31,660 bases of DNA from a virus: IMG/VR virus record IMGVR_UViG_3300046824_000062, positions 1-31,660 of that record; one strand, written 5' to 3'. Below the pieces are notes generated by a model. That model saw only the letters and a list, made by a program, of their open reading frames with translations. It made no database searches and was not told where the DNA came from. Within the stretch, counting starts at the first letter, position 1. Each line of letters begins with the position of its first letter. Positions 23,905-30,665 of the stretch are shown in pieces. A program made the translations under genes and the position numbers.

Positions 23905-24117
23905 ATGCTTCACATGGTCTTCGACGAGACGTCCAGCGTCGGCCTGGTCCTCACTCTGGACGGACTCCCTGGCCCTTTCTCCGTCTCTGACGCTGATGCG
24001 GTCACGCTGGCTCAGTCGATCATGGCCAGCGACGCGGTTCAGAGCCTGCCGCAGTGGGCGGCGCCGCCGTCGCTGACCTCGGTCATGATCGACGTGCCCA
24101 ATACCGTCTACCCATAG
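23905..24117 (+). CDS. Small tail-region hypothetical protein
   Basis: 70 residues after AAGGAAGGA. MLHMVFDETSSVGLVLTLDG, then a helix (DADAVTLAQSIMASDAVQSL) and a beta ending (LTSVMIDVPNTVYP). It is placed between two fibre genes and is of a size and shape seen for small minor tail or fibre-attachment proteins. Function unknown. Confidence 0.62.
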   Translation: MLHMVFDETSSVGLVLTLDGLPGPFSVSDADAVTLAQSIMASDAVQSLPQWAAPPSLTSVMIDVPNTVYP

Positions 24118-24153
24118 CCGCGTCAGGCAAGATCAAGCAGGGGAGGAGGCGGG

Positions 24154-25377
24154 ATGATCACCGGCTACAGCGACAACTTCAACCGGACCGTGGCGGCAGG
24201 CTTCGGCACGGCCACGTCCGGCCAGGTCTACACCGTCTTCAGCACCGCATCGCAGTACAACGTGACGCCCGGCACGGCCACCATTCTGCCGTCGGCGGCA
24301 GGCGACCGGTACGGGTATGTCGAGCGGCGCACCTCCGACATCGACATCCGTGGCCAGGTCGCGCTGTCCGCCATTCCCGCTACCAACCTGATGACGGTCG
24401 GCTTCATCATGAAGCGGGACGTCTCCGGGAACAACTACTACAACGCGACGATGATGGTCGCCGCCGGTGGTGCGATCTCGCTGAGGTTCTCGAAGAACGT
24501 CACGGGCGTCTCGACGATCACTACCGTGGCGACCGGTCTCACGTATGTCGCGAACACCGTCTACAACCTGCGGGCCGCGATCTACTGGAGCAACGCGCTT
24601 CAGACGAACGTGTTGCAGAGCAAGCTGTGGATTGCGGGCGGCACCGAGCCGGGTGGATGGATGGTCTCCACCACCGACCCGTCGCACACGCAGTATTCGG
24701 CGGGCACCCTCGCGGGCATCATGGCCCGTGACGAGGCGACGGTTATCGGAGCGGTCACCGCCAAGATCCAAAACGTTGTGGCGACGTCGTATGGCCTGCC
24801 GATTCCTTCCGGCACGCTCGACCCGATGTGCTACGACCCGGCCATCGCCTACCCGAAGCAGACCGCGCTCGAATCCCTCGCCGACGCCACCGACCTGGTC
24901 ATGACCTCGTTCGACCCGTTCGCGAACATCGCACAGTTCTTCCCGCGCGTACGGGTGAGCAACAGCAACGTCGTCCTCAACACCGCCGTCAACACGACCG
25001 CGACGTGGGCATCGACCGAATTCAACGTCGGCACCGGAACGAACCTGGGCTACGACGCCCAGGGTCTGCTGCTGCCGTACGGCATCTGGCTGGCGACCCT
25101 GGAGGTTCAGCTCAACCCGGCCGCCAGCGACTTCCTTCAGATCAACATCACCGGCGGTCTCGGGCCTCCCGAATACGCGTACACCCAGATGCGTTCCAAC
25201 GCATTGCAGGCCAACCTCGACGCGCAGGGCGGATCCGGGCACGTTTCCACCCTCATCTATTCCAACGATCCGGCCCTGAACGTGAGGGTGACCGCCGCCT
25301 ACAACCCGAATACCGCGACCCCGTATACGGTCCGGTACGCCGCCCTTTCTGCGATTAAGATTTCGGATTACTTCTGA
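24154..25377 (+). CDS. Minor tail protein with concanavalin/LamG-like domain
   Basis: 407 residues; ATG after GGGGAGGAGG. The start YSDNFNRTVAAGFGTATSGQ with later GYVERRTSDIDIRGQVALSA and TVGFIMKRDVSGNNYYNATM is the pattern of LamG/concanavalin-like sandwich domains in phage tail proteins (about residues 1-210). The second part (about 220-407) has TTATWASTEFNVGTGTNLGY and LATLEVQLNPAASDFLQINI, a beta-sandwich typical of receptor-binding tips. Probable host-surface sugar binding. A near-match to the dispersed motif (GATCCAAAACG) lies at 24765. Confidence 0.78.
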   Translation: MITGYSDNFNRTVAAGFGTATSGQVYTVFSTASQYNVTPGTATILPSAAGDRYGYVERRTSDIDIRGQVALSAIPATNLMTVGFIMKRDVSGNNYYNATMMVAAGGAISLRFSKNVTGVSTITTVATGLTYVANTVYNLRAAIYWSNALQTNVLQSKLWIAGGTEPGGWMVSTTDPSHTQYSAGTLAGIMARDEATVIGAVTAKIQNVVATSYGLPIPSGTLDPMCYDPAIAYPKQTALESLADATDLVMTSFDPFANIAQFFPRVRVSNSNVVLNTAVNTTATWASTEFNVGTGTNLGYDAQGLLLPYGIWLATLEVQLNPAASDFLQINITGGLGPPEYAYTQMRSNALQANLDAQGGSGHVSTLIYSNDPALNVRVTAAYNPNTATPYTVRYAALSAIKISDYF

Positions 25378-25970
25378 TGAGCGGATCGACTGTCAACAAG
25401 GGCCTCCCGTATCCGCTTACGTCAGACTTCGCGGATGTGCAGGACGCCTTCCGGCTTGCCACCGCTATCGATTCCGGCTTGCGCGCGGAGCAGGCGCCCC
25501 TGCGGGCATTCATGGCCCGGCCCTCGTTCATTGGGCGGCAGGTCGCCGCCGGGTCCGGGTTCACCGCCGGGGTCTCTTCCCTGTCGACGACGGCCATCGA
25601 CTGGGACAACACCGGCGGCCTGACGCTGGGGAACTTCTCGTGGCGGCAGCCGCTCGCCATGCCCCCGTCGTGGTGGCTGGTCGGGTCGACGATCTTCGTC
25701 ACCAACACCGGCGCCCCGGTTCTCGGCGAGGGCATCATGGCCGAGCTGCAATTCTCCACCGTCGACCAGGTGACGGGCCTGACGACGATATCCACCTTCT
25801 ACCAGCGCAACGACGAGTCGAACACTTCGGGCGACTGGCTGAACATCTTCGGGATGGCGCCGATGTACCGGGGCTCCGCGAATGTTTCGATGGCGCTGAA
25901 TGGCACGACCACGAAAGCGATCGGGGCAGGGTCGCGCCTCTGGGGTATCTATCTGGGACCGGTGACCTGA
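25377..25970 (+). CDS. Tail fibre / receptor-binding protein 1
   Basis: 197 residues; start overlaps the previous TGA. The N-terminus (STVNKGLPYPLTSDFADVQD, FRLATAIDSGL) is a short anchoring helix module seen in actinophage tail fibres; the rest is a beta-sandwich (IDWDNTGGLTLGNFSWRQPL, LVGSTIFVTNTGAPVLGEGI). The same anchor recurs in the next gene, so the two are probably paralogues attached to one hub. Confidence 0.68.
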   Translation: MSGSTVNKGLPYPLTSDFADVQDAFRLATAIDSGLRAEQAPLRAFMARPSFIGRQVAAGSGFTAGVSSLSTTAIDWDNTGGLTLGNFSWRQPLAMPPSWWLVGSTIFVTNTGAPVLGEGIMAELQFSTVDQVTGLTTISTFYQRNDESNTSGDWLNIFGMAPMYRGSANVSMALNGTTTKAIGAGSRLWGIYLGPVT

Positions 25971-26599
25971 TGTCGATGCGACACACGCCCTTCTTCCGGC
26001 TGCGCTACCCGTGGACGGACGACCTGGTGAACGCGGCCGACATCCAGGCCATGGGTAACGACATCGACCAGTCCCTCGTGCAGACGGGGATGCTGGCGAA
26101 CAACTTCCTGCGGATGTCGTCGGTGGCAGTTCGCCGGGCGGCGGCGCAGAGCATCACCAAGGCCACCTTGACGACCATCACGTTCGACACCGTCCTGGCG
26201 GACAACGGGGTGAACAGCCCCCTTGCCAATGGCCCCTGGTGGGCCGCTGGCGCCCCGACGCGGCTGACCGCGCCGTCGCCCTGCATCGTGCTGGCGTCGG
26301 CCTACGCGGGGATGAACCAGGGCGCCGCGTGGGGTAGCCCGGCGTCGTTCCAGATCGCCGTCGCCCTCAACGGTGCGGTGGCGGTCGGCGTGGGTCTCCA
26401 GGGTTCGAAGTACGCGCCGACGGCTACCGCGTCCGGTCAGACGCCGCACTCGGCGTTGACGATGTGGAAGCTCGTGGCGGGCGACTTCCTGGAGCTGAAG
26501 CTGCACTGGAACGGCACCCCGGCCGGGCCGATCAACACGGACACGTTCCACATGCCGCAGCTGGCCTTGATGATGGTCGCGCTCCCATCCGTTCCCTGA
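25970..26599 (+). CDS. Tail fibre / receptor-binding protein 2
   Basis: 209 residues; ATG overlaps the previous TGA. N-terminus HTPFFRLRYPWTDDLVNAAD then IQAMGNDIDQSL mirrors the anchor of the preceding protein. The C-terminal sandwich (ATLTTITFDTVLADNGVNSP, IVLASAYAGMNQGAAWG, LKLHWNGTPAG) looks like a C1q/TNF-like or fibre-tip fold; exact fold unproven. Last of the tail block; an AT-rich intergenic stretch follows. Confidence 0.68.
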   Translation: MSMRHTPFFRLRYPWTDDLVNAADIQAMGNDIDQSLVQTGMLANNFLRMSSVAVRRAAAQSITKATLTTITFDTVLADNGVNSPLANGPWWAAGAPTRLTAPSPCIVLASAYAGMNQGAAWGSPASFQIAVALNGAVAVGVGLQGSKYAPTATASGQTPHSALTMWKLVAGDFLELKLHWNGTPAGPINTDTFHMPQLALMMVALPSVP

Positions 26600-26604
26600 G
26601 CTTT

Positions 26605-26631
26605 GTGAAACGATATTCACAGTTCACTGTG
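26605..26631 (+). promoter_or_regulatory. AT-rich stretch with interlocked inverted repeats, possible promoter/operator
   Basis: In the gap before the lysis block, GTGAA (26605-26609) pairs with TTCAC (26616-26620), and CACAG (26618-26622) pairs with CTGTG (26627-26631); TTCAC also repeats directly at 26623. It is one of the few AT-rich spots outside genes, with GATATT as a weak -10. Suggests a regulated start for the downstream genes. Confidence 0.4.
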
Positions 26632-26652
26632 GGTGTTGGAGAACGGGGCCAA

Positions 26653-26958
26653 ATGGTATCGATAAATGCGGAGAATCTGCCCTGGGTTTTGCTTGGCCTG
26701 CTGGTGTCGGCGCTGCTCGCGGTCTTCTACGCGATGCTGCGGGGCGCGATCATCCCGAGTCGGGTAGCCGATCAGCTGCGGGAGAGTGCCGAAAAGCGCG
26801 CGGAGATAGCCGAAGCGGGAGTGGAGGCCAATACTAAGAGCGTCGAATCGCTCGTGGACTCCGTGGGGAAGCTGATGGTGCTGGCAGAGAACCAGGACAA
26901 AGTGCTTCACGCTCTGCAACGGACCGCGCTGCGCAGCCAGGAGCGGGGCGGCTCGTGA
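26653..26958 (+). CDS. Membrane protein with coiled-coil tail (lysis region)
   Basis: 101 residues: MVSINAENLP, one transmembrane segment (WVLLGLLVSALLAVFYAML), then a long charged helix (VADQLRESAEKRAEIAEAGV and SVESLVDSVGKLMVLAENQD) likely to form a coiled coil. One membrane anchor followed by a coiled coil, first in a block that includes the endolysin, fits a spanin-like, holin-like or tail-associated membrane protein; I cannot choose. GGAG lies about 11 bases upstream of the start. Confidence 0.7.
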   Translation: MVSINAENLPWVLLGLLVSALLAVFYAMLRGAIIPSRVADQLRESAEKRAEIAEAGVEANTKSVESLVDSVGKLMVLAENQDKVLHALQRTALRSQERGGS

Positions 26959-27167
26959 CGTGGTGGTGGCCGTGGCGGCGCGAGGTGGAGAGGTCCGGCG
27001 AGGCGGTCCGGGCCGCCGAAGTGCTGCGCGACCGCGCCCAGGAGCAGCAGCGCCGGGTGGAGGAGATCAAGCCTCGCGTAGACGCGGCGTCGGATTCCCT
27101 GCGACGCTTGCGGACTGAGAACCACTTCGGCCCCTTGATCGAAAACATCCTGCGAGGTGTGAAGTGA
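26955..27167 (+). CDS. Small Trp-rich helical protein (DUF7620-like)
   Basis: 70 residues from a GTG overlapping the preceding stop. MTWWWPWRREVERSGEAVRA, then heptad-like helix (LRDRAQEQQRRVEEIKPRV), and RTENHFGPLIENILRGVK. The Trp-rich start plus the late R-x-x-N-x-F motif is shared by small actinophage proteins next to lysis genes. It may bind the membrane face with its Trp cluster. A GATCGAAAA site (27137) codes LIEN near the end. Confidence 0.68.
   Translation: MTWWWPWRREVERSGEAVRAAEVLRDRAQEQQRRVEEIKPRVDAASDSLRRLRTENHFGPLIENILRGVK
27137..27145 (+). repeat. GATCGAAAA site 8
   Basis: Context CCTTGATCGAAAACATCC; codes LIENI at the end of the Trp-rich protein. Confidence 0.7.
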
Positions 27168-27526
27168 CGCCCGAATCCGTTGGCACGTTCGGCCTCTATC
27201 TGTCGGCGCTGATCGCCTCCGTCGGCTTCGGCGGCTTCGCCCTGACGGCCCGCTTCTGGCGCTCGGTCGGCGGCTGGCACGTCTTCTGGTACATGCTCAT
27301 GGTCGCCTGGATCTTGGACCTCGCGACGCTGTCCCATCTGGGCAACCCGGAGTGGTTCGTCTGGCTGCGGGTCGGGTCGTTCGCCGTGGGGATGCCCATC
27401 GTCCTGGCCTGGCAGTCCTGGCTCGTTTTTGATCTTCAGGTGTTCCGGCGGCGCCGGGAAGCGGCGGGGCGTACGGTAAGGGCAGACAGCCACCCGGCTG
27501 GCAAGGAGGAGGGAACGCGTGACTGA
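27164..27526 (+). CDS. Three-pass membrane protein (holin candidate)
   Basis: 120 residues from a GTG overlapping the preceding TGA. Three hydrophobic stretches: FGLYLSALIASVGFGGFALT, WHVFWYMLMVAWILDLATL and LRVGSFAVGMPIVLAWQSW, then a basic tail (FRRRREAAG). Placed directly upstream of the endolysin and overlapping its start by eight bases. Candidate holin or membrane partner; resembles small actinophage membrane proteins of unknown role. Confidence 0.7.
   Translation: MTPESVGTFGLYLSALIASVGFGGFALTARFWRSVGGWHVFWYMLMVAWILDLATLSHLGNPEWFVWLRVGSFAVGMPIVLAWQSWLVFDLQVFRRRREAAGRTVRADSHPAGKEEGTRD
27470..27489 (+). promoter_or_regulatory. Promoter-like element before the endolysin
   Basis: CGTACGGTAAGGGCAGACAG with TACGGT (27472-27477) as -10, inside the 3' end of the preceding gene; AAGGAGGAGG follows about 15 bases later. 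No -35 visible. It shares AAGGGCAGAC exactly with the element at 8846-8865. Confidence 0.5.
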
Positions 27527-28406
27527 CGCGACCGAAGAGACCGAGGACGTCGTCACCCTCGACGACTTCACCGGGGAGACCGACGACGACGGCGGCGGGG
27601 CGTTCGAGCAGCACGTCAGCGACGACGCCCCCGACCACGACCCGTTCGCCGACTACCCCGAAGCGGAGCAGCAGGGCGCGCTCGCCTTGTTCGGCATCCC
27701 GATGCAGGCGAGCGCGAAGCTGGCGCACAACCTCGACGTGCGGCGGCAGAAGATCTGGGCCTGCTGGGGTACCGGCGTCAAGGTCGGCTGGATTGCCGAC
27801 GCCGCCCACCAGGGCCGGTGCTCGGACCACAACAAGGACGGCGTCGGCGTCGTCCACGCCATCGACCCGATGGTCACCGGCGAGCGCGCGAAGACGATCG
27901 TCACCCAGGGCCTGGCGCACCACGAAGACCTGGAATACATGATCCACAATCGGGTCATCTGGTCGGCGTCCTCTGGCTGGAAGCCCCGCAAGTACACCGG
28001 CACGAACCCGCACACCGACCACGTGCACCTCTCCGGCAAGCACGGCGGCTCGCACGAGAACGGCGCGACGTGCACCGGCTACGACCTGCGGGCTGAGGCG
28101 GCTACCCCCGTATTCGATATCTGCCCGAAGCCGAAGCCCCCGGCGCCGAAGCCGCCGGTCAAGCCCCCGGCGACGCACGCCCCCGGTACCCGGATCCTGT
28201 CCAACAAGAACCCGGACATGAGTGGCCCCGACGTGGTGTTCGTGCAGGAGTTCATCGGTCCGCGTCATGCGGGCAAGGCCGACGGCAAGTACGGCTCCAA
28301 GACGGCGGCCGGTGTCCGCTGGTATCAGGCGATGCGGGGCATCCACGTGGACGGCATCGTCACCCCGGCGACGTGGAAGCAGATGGGGGTGAAGTGGCGT
28401 GGCTAG
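27519..28406 (+). CDS. Endolysin: M15-type peptidase plus peptidoglycan-binding domain
   Basis: 295 residues from a GTG after AAGGAGGAGG. Residues 1-55 are strongly acidic (VTLDDFTGETDDDGGGAFEQ), an uncommon N-terminal addition. Residues 65-185 hold a zinc peptidase of the VanY/M15 type: RCSDHNKDGVG (His104), VHAIDPM (Asp116), and NPHTDHVHLSG (His168 or His170). A Pro/Lys linker (KPKPPAPKPPVKPP) leads to a C-terminal PG_binding_1-type domain (about 215-293: DVVFVQEFIG, DGKYGSKTAAGVRWYQ, VDGIVTPATW). It would cut peptide cross-links of the host wall at lysis. No signal peptide, so export needs a holin. Confidence 0.88.
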   Translation: MTDATEETEDVVTLDDFTGETDDDGGGAFEQHVSDDAPDHDPFADYPEAEQQGALALFGIPMQASAKLAHNLDVRRQKIWACWGTGVKVGWIADAAHQGRCSDHNKDGVGVVHAIDPMVTGERAKTIVTQGLAHHEDLEYMIHNRVIWSASSGWKPRKYTGTNPHTDHVHLSGKHGGSHENGATCTGYDLRAEAATPVFDICPKPKPPAPKPPVKPPATHAPGTRILSNKNPDMSGPDVVFVQEFIGPRHAGKADGKYGSKTAAGVRWYQAMRGIHVDGIVTPATWKQMGVKWRG

Positions 28407-28665
28407 CTTCTTCAAGCGGTATCCGCTGGCAACGGTCATCGGGTACGCGACGACGGCTCTGGCGCTGCTGGTGGGCCTTCAGGCCGCCGGGATCCTGACC
28501 GGCCAGGCGGCGGACTGGGCGAATACGGCGGCGGCCGTCATTCAGGTGGTGCTGACCGTCTACGCGAAGGCGCAGGTGACTCCGGTCGTCAACCCGCGCG
28601 ACAACCAGGGGCGGCGGCTCGCGCCGGTGCAGCGGGGCGGCACCATGACGGGAGGCTTCCAGTGA
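28399..28665 (+). CDS. Probable holin
   Basis: 88 residues from a GTG overlapping the endolysin stop by eight bases. Short basic start (MASFFKRYP), two hydrophobic segments (LATVIGYATTALALLVGLQA and a weaker ANTAAAVIQVVLTVYAKA), and a charged C-terminus. Size, topology and place directly after the endolysin are typical of actinophage holins. Sequence alone does not prove pore formation. Confidence 0.7.
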   Translation: MASFFKRYPLATVIGYATTALALLVGLQAAGILTGQAADWANTAAAVIQVVLTVYAKAQVTPVVNPRDNQGRRLAPVQRGGTMTGGFQ

Positions 28666-28910
28666 GCAGCGTCAACCGCTCAGTCCACTACGTGTCGGCG
28701 GGCAGCGCGGACGGCAAGTACCCGTCCGTCTGCCGCGCCGCCACGGTGACCGAGGTGCCCGCGCCGAACACCGACCAGGCCGACCAGGGCATCGTCGGCC
28801 TGATGGTCATCAACCCGACCGGGATCCACTTCCGGCCGTTGTCCGACGGCGGCGCCAAGTACGACGCGGGCAACGCCCCGTACACCTGGCACTGGCCGGA
28901 ACGGGTCTGA
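28662..28910 (+). CDS. Small conserved hypothetical after the holin
   Basis: 82 residues from a GTG overlapping the preceding stop. SSVNRSVHYVSAGSADGKYP, then VCRAATVTEV, NTDQADQGIVGLMVINPTGI and NAPYTWHWPERV. Small beta-barrel-like pattern without membrane segment; similar short proteins (HYVS-G-…-C-R-A-A-V-T-E-V) follow lysis genes in other actinophages as I recall. Function unknown. Confidence 0.7.
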   Translation: MSSVNRSVHYVSAGSADGKYPSVCRAATVTEVPAPNTDQADQGIVGLMVINPTGIHFRPLSDGGAKYDAGNAPYTWHWPERV

Positions 28911-28912
28911 CG

Positions 28913-29077
28913 TCAGGGCTGCCGGTTGTGGCCCCACGGGGTGGCGACCGGCAGCCCCCACGCGAACGCGAAGTGCAGCCCGAGGAATCCCAGGCCGAAC
29001 AGCAGAAGGTTGATCGGACCGAGGTGCACGCCGAAGGCGGCCAGGAACCAGATGATCGCTGCTATCAGGGCAAACAT
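28913..29077 (-). CDS. Small two-pass membrane protein on the minus strand
   Basis: 54 residues, easily missed by length cut-offs: MFALIAAIIWFLAAFGVHLG, then PINLLLFGLGFLGLHFAFAW, then GLPVATPWGHNRQP. Two strongly hydrophobic helices joined by HLGPIN. No good ribosome site; a TATCAGT sequence lies a few bases before the ATG and may allow a leaderless start. The stop lies three bases past the plus gene end, and a hairpin spans the C-terminal codons. Similar tiny proteins are common beside actinophage lysis cassettes and may modulate lysis (inference). Confidence 0.72.
   Translation of the reverse strand: MFALIAAIIWFLAAFGVHLGPINLLLFGLGFLGLHFAFAWGLPVATPWGHNRQP
28916..28957. terminator. Hairpin between convergent lysis genes
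   Basis: 11-bp stem (28916-28926 with 28947-28957) with an inner CCCC/GGGG pairing in the loop. It lies just after the plus gene ending at 28910 and inside the end of the minus gene 28913-29077. Confidence 0.6.
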
Positions 29078-29121
29078 GCCAGACTGATACCCGCAACAGG
29101 CACCGATCGAAACGAGGTCCG

Positions 29122-29469
29122 ATGGCGCGTACCCTGCTCAACGCGGTGACCGTGAGCCGCTTCCTGCTGACGGCGTTCCCGACGCCGACGGTGGCGGGGG
29201 ACGTGGCCAACGGCAACGTCAGCCCGAACGACGGGGCGACCATGCTCGCGGTGGTGTCCGGCGACGCCGCCACGCACGGCCTGACCGTGACCGTCGCGTC
29301 CGGGGTTGACGGGCTGACCGCCGGACCGCGCTCGTACACGGTGCCGGTTGCCGCCTCCGGAGTGCAGGTGCTCGGGCCGTTCCCGGTCCAGTACTACGGC
29401 CCGCAGCTGCTGTGGAATGTCGACTCCGCGCAGGTCAAGGTCGCCGCGTATTCACTGCTCGGGCCGTGA
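29122..29469 (+). CDS. Small beta-rich protein, possible virion decoration
   Basis: 115 residues; ATG after ACGAGG. Beta-rich throughout (DGATMLAVVSGDAATHGLTV, SYTVPVAASGVQVLGPFPV, QLLWNVDSAQVKVAAYSLL), with no membrane segment or Cys. It is a lone plus-strand gene between two minus genes; its last 18 bases overlap 29452-29604 tail to tail. The pattern suits a small beta-sandwich such as a decoration or fibre-related protein. A near-match of the dispersed motif (GATCGAAACGA) lies 17 bases upstream of the start. Confidence 0.68.
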   Translation: MARTLLNAVTVSRFLLTAFPTPTVAGDVANGNVSPNDGATMLAVVSGDAATHGLTVTVASGVDGLTAGPRSYTVPVAASGVQVLGPFPVQYYGPQLLWNVDSAQVKVAAYSLLGP

Positions 29470-29604
29470 CTCCTCGACGTTTTCGATCTTGCGCTTGCGC
29501 TTGACCCGGTACGACTTCTGGATGGCCAGCAGTTCCTGCTGCCGGGCGTTGTACTCGCGCCGCTCGGCGGCCCGGCGCTGGGTGCGCTCCCCCCGGCTAT
29601 TCAT
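29452..29604 (-). CDS. Small basic protein downstream of the HNH gene
   Basis: 50 residues, below usual length limits: MNSRGERTQRRAAERREYNA, RQQELLAIQKSYRVKRKRK, then IENVEESRPEQ. Highly charged helix with many Arg/Lys. Its start overlaps the HNH gene stop by eight bases, so it is the last gene of the minus operon 30545-29452. A GATCGAAAA site in its own orientation (29488-29480) codes KIEN. Possibly DNA- or RNA-binding; unproven. Confidence 0.65.
   Translation of the reverse strand: MNSRGERTQRRAAERREYNARQQELLAIQKSYRVKRKRKIENVEESRPEQ
29480..29488 (-). repeat. GATCGAAAA site 9
   Basis: Minus-strand context CGCAAGATCGAAAACGTCG; codes KIENV in the minus-strand 50-aa gene. Confidence 0.72.
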
Positions 29605-29998
29605 CGGCCCGGTAGGTCAGGGCGTAGAACGGGGTCAGGTTGCCTTCGTCGAACCATCGGTATCCGGCGTCCTCGGTGAGGTACCACCAGCCGCGACCGT
29701 TGACGGTGTAGATCATGGCGGGCACCTCGCGCGGGTCGACGCCGGAACGCCGCTCGATGACCCATCCGTCGGCGATACACCGGGCGACGGTCGACGCGGC
29801 CAGGGTGCCGTCGTGGCAGACCCGGCACAGCATGAGCAGGTTGCGCGGGTCGTTGGAGACGGCGCTCGCGACCCCGTGCACGCCACCAGAACCGCGTGTC
29901 ATGCGGTGGTGCGGGTCGAGCCTTCCGGAAAGACCGCAGCCCTCGCACAGGCCGTTTGAGCGGGCCTGCGCGAGGGCTTTCGCCTGGTCGAAGTTCAT
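29597..29998 (-). CDS. HNH endonuclease
   Basis: 133 residues; ATG overlaps the preceding TGA (ATGA). The HNH core is clear: Cys18-Glu-Gly-Cys21, LDPHHRMTRGSGG with His30-His31, SNDPRNLLMLCRVCHDG with Asn53, Cys58, Cys61 and His62. The four Cys would bind a structural zinc. A C-terminal part of about 60 residues (YTVNGRGWWYLTEDAGYRWF) is extra. Phage HNH proteins often work with terminase at cos ends or as homing enzymes; no terminase gene is in view, so the role is open. Confidence 0.88.
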   Translation of the reverse strand: MNFDQAKALAQARSNGLCEGCGLSGRLDPHHRMTRGSGGVHGVASAVSNDPRNLLMLCRVCHDGTLAASTVARCIADGWVIERRSGVDPREVPAMIYTVNGRGWWYLTEDAGYRWFDEGNLTPFYALTYRADE

Positions 29999-30183
29999 CA
30001 GGGCGCCGCCTTGCACTCGGCGAGGTGGAGCCGCGCCCCCTCGGTGATCGAATCGAGGTTCGACCAGTCGGCGAGAGTGATGGTGATGCCCCACTCCCCG
30101 CAGACGCAGTCCTCCGTGATCCGCGCGATGAAGCGGCCTGCGCCGGAGGCGTGCATGTCGATGCCGACCTTGATCCGCTTCAT
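29998..30183 (-). CDS. Small hypothetical protein upstream of HNH
   Basis: 61 residues: MKRIKVGIDMHASGAGRFIA, RITEDCVCGEWGITITLADW, then SNLDSITEGARLHLAECKAA. Beta-beta-alpha pattern with Cys-x-Cys and a late Cys. Coupled to both neighbours by ATGA overlaps, so co-translated with the HNH enzyme. Family not recognised. Confidence 0.68.
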   Translation of the reverse strand: MKRIKVGIDMHASGAGRFIARITEDCVCGEWGITITLADWSNLDSITEGARLHLAECKAAP

Positions 30184-30545
30184 CAGCGCGGCGCCCCGCT
30201 GACGGGGGCAGTGATCCGGACCAGCTCCTTGCAGCCCTGCATCGCGGGGGAGAAGCCCATCCCGGTGTCGCGGATGACCGCGTACTCCGGGTCCCGTCCG
30301 GCCTTCTTCAGCAGCCGTCGGCGGCGCCGGGGGGTAAGCCGGGGGCCGTAGATGCCTAGCCGCCGGGTGGTGCCCATCGGCTTGCCCTTTTCCGGCTCGC
30401 CGGGGCAGTCCTGCACGGCCAGGCAGCGCACGGTGTGGCCGTGCAGGTCGTGGCCGGGGCAGTCCGGGTGGGGGTGGGTGTCGGTCAGCTCGCGGTGGTC
30501 GGCGAGGTCGGCCGGGGTCATCAGGCCCTGGGTGGTGGGGGTCAT
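30183..30545 (-). CDS. His/Cys-rich then basic hypothetical protein
   Basis: 120 residues; ATG at 30545 chosen for GAGGAG six bases upstream. The N-terminal half has clustered metal-type residues (HPHPDCPGHDLHGHTVRCLA, VQDC). The C-terminal half is basic (GPRLTPRRRRRLLKKAGRDP) and resembles short phage proteins with an LTPRQRRRL-type helix. First gene of a four-gene minus operon (this, 61-aa, HNH, 50-aa) behind the element at 30556-30575. A zinc-dependent nucleic-acid binder is a guess. Confidence 0.68.
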   Translation of the reverse strand: MTPTTQGLMTPADLADHRELTDTHPHPDCPGHDLHGHTVRCLAVQDCPGEPEKGKPMGTTRRLGIYGPRLTPRRRRRLLKKAGRDPEYAVIRDTGMGFSPAMQGCKELVRITAPVSGAPR

Positions 30546-30555
30546 CTCGTCTCCT

Positions 30556-30575
30556 CTGTAGGTCTCCAGCATACA
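30556..30575 (-). promoter_or_regulatory. Promoter-like element for the HNH operon
   Basis: Minus strand TGTATGCTGGAGACCTACAG, -10 TATGCT at 30573-30568. Fifteen of 20 bases match the 8809-8828 element; GAGGAG and the ATG at 30545 follow directly, so the leader would be under 20 bases. No -35 seen. Confidence 0.6.
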
Positions 30576-30591
30576 CCACGGAAGCCAGAGA

Positions 30592-30626
30592 CGCCCCGGC
30601 CAGGTCGTGCACACCCGGCCGGGGCG
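30592..30626 (-). terminator. Hairpin downstream of the Cys-rich gene
   Basis: Perfect 10-bp G/C stem (30592-30601 with 30617-30626), 15-base loop. It ends the minus gene 30666-30950 and separates it from the promoter of the HNH operon. Confidence 0.6.
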
Positions 30627-30665
30627 CTGCCGAATCGAACGGCACGGCGTTACGATCCGCTCAAA

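Noticed and set aside
27297-28439. Minus-strand open frame opposite the endolysin
   Set aside because: The plus frame has clear peptidase and binding-domain motifs; the antisense frame is Arg/Val/Leu-rich without motifs.
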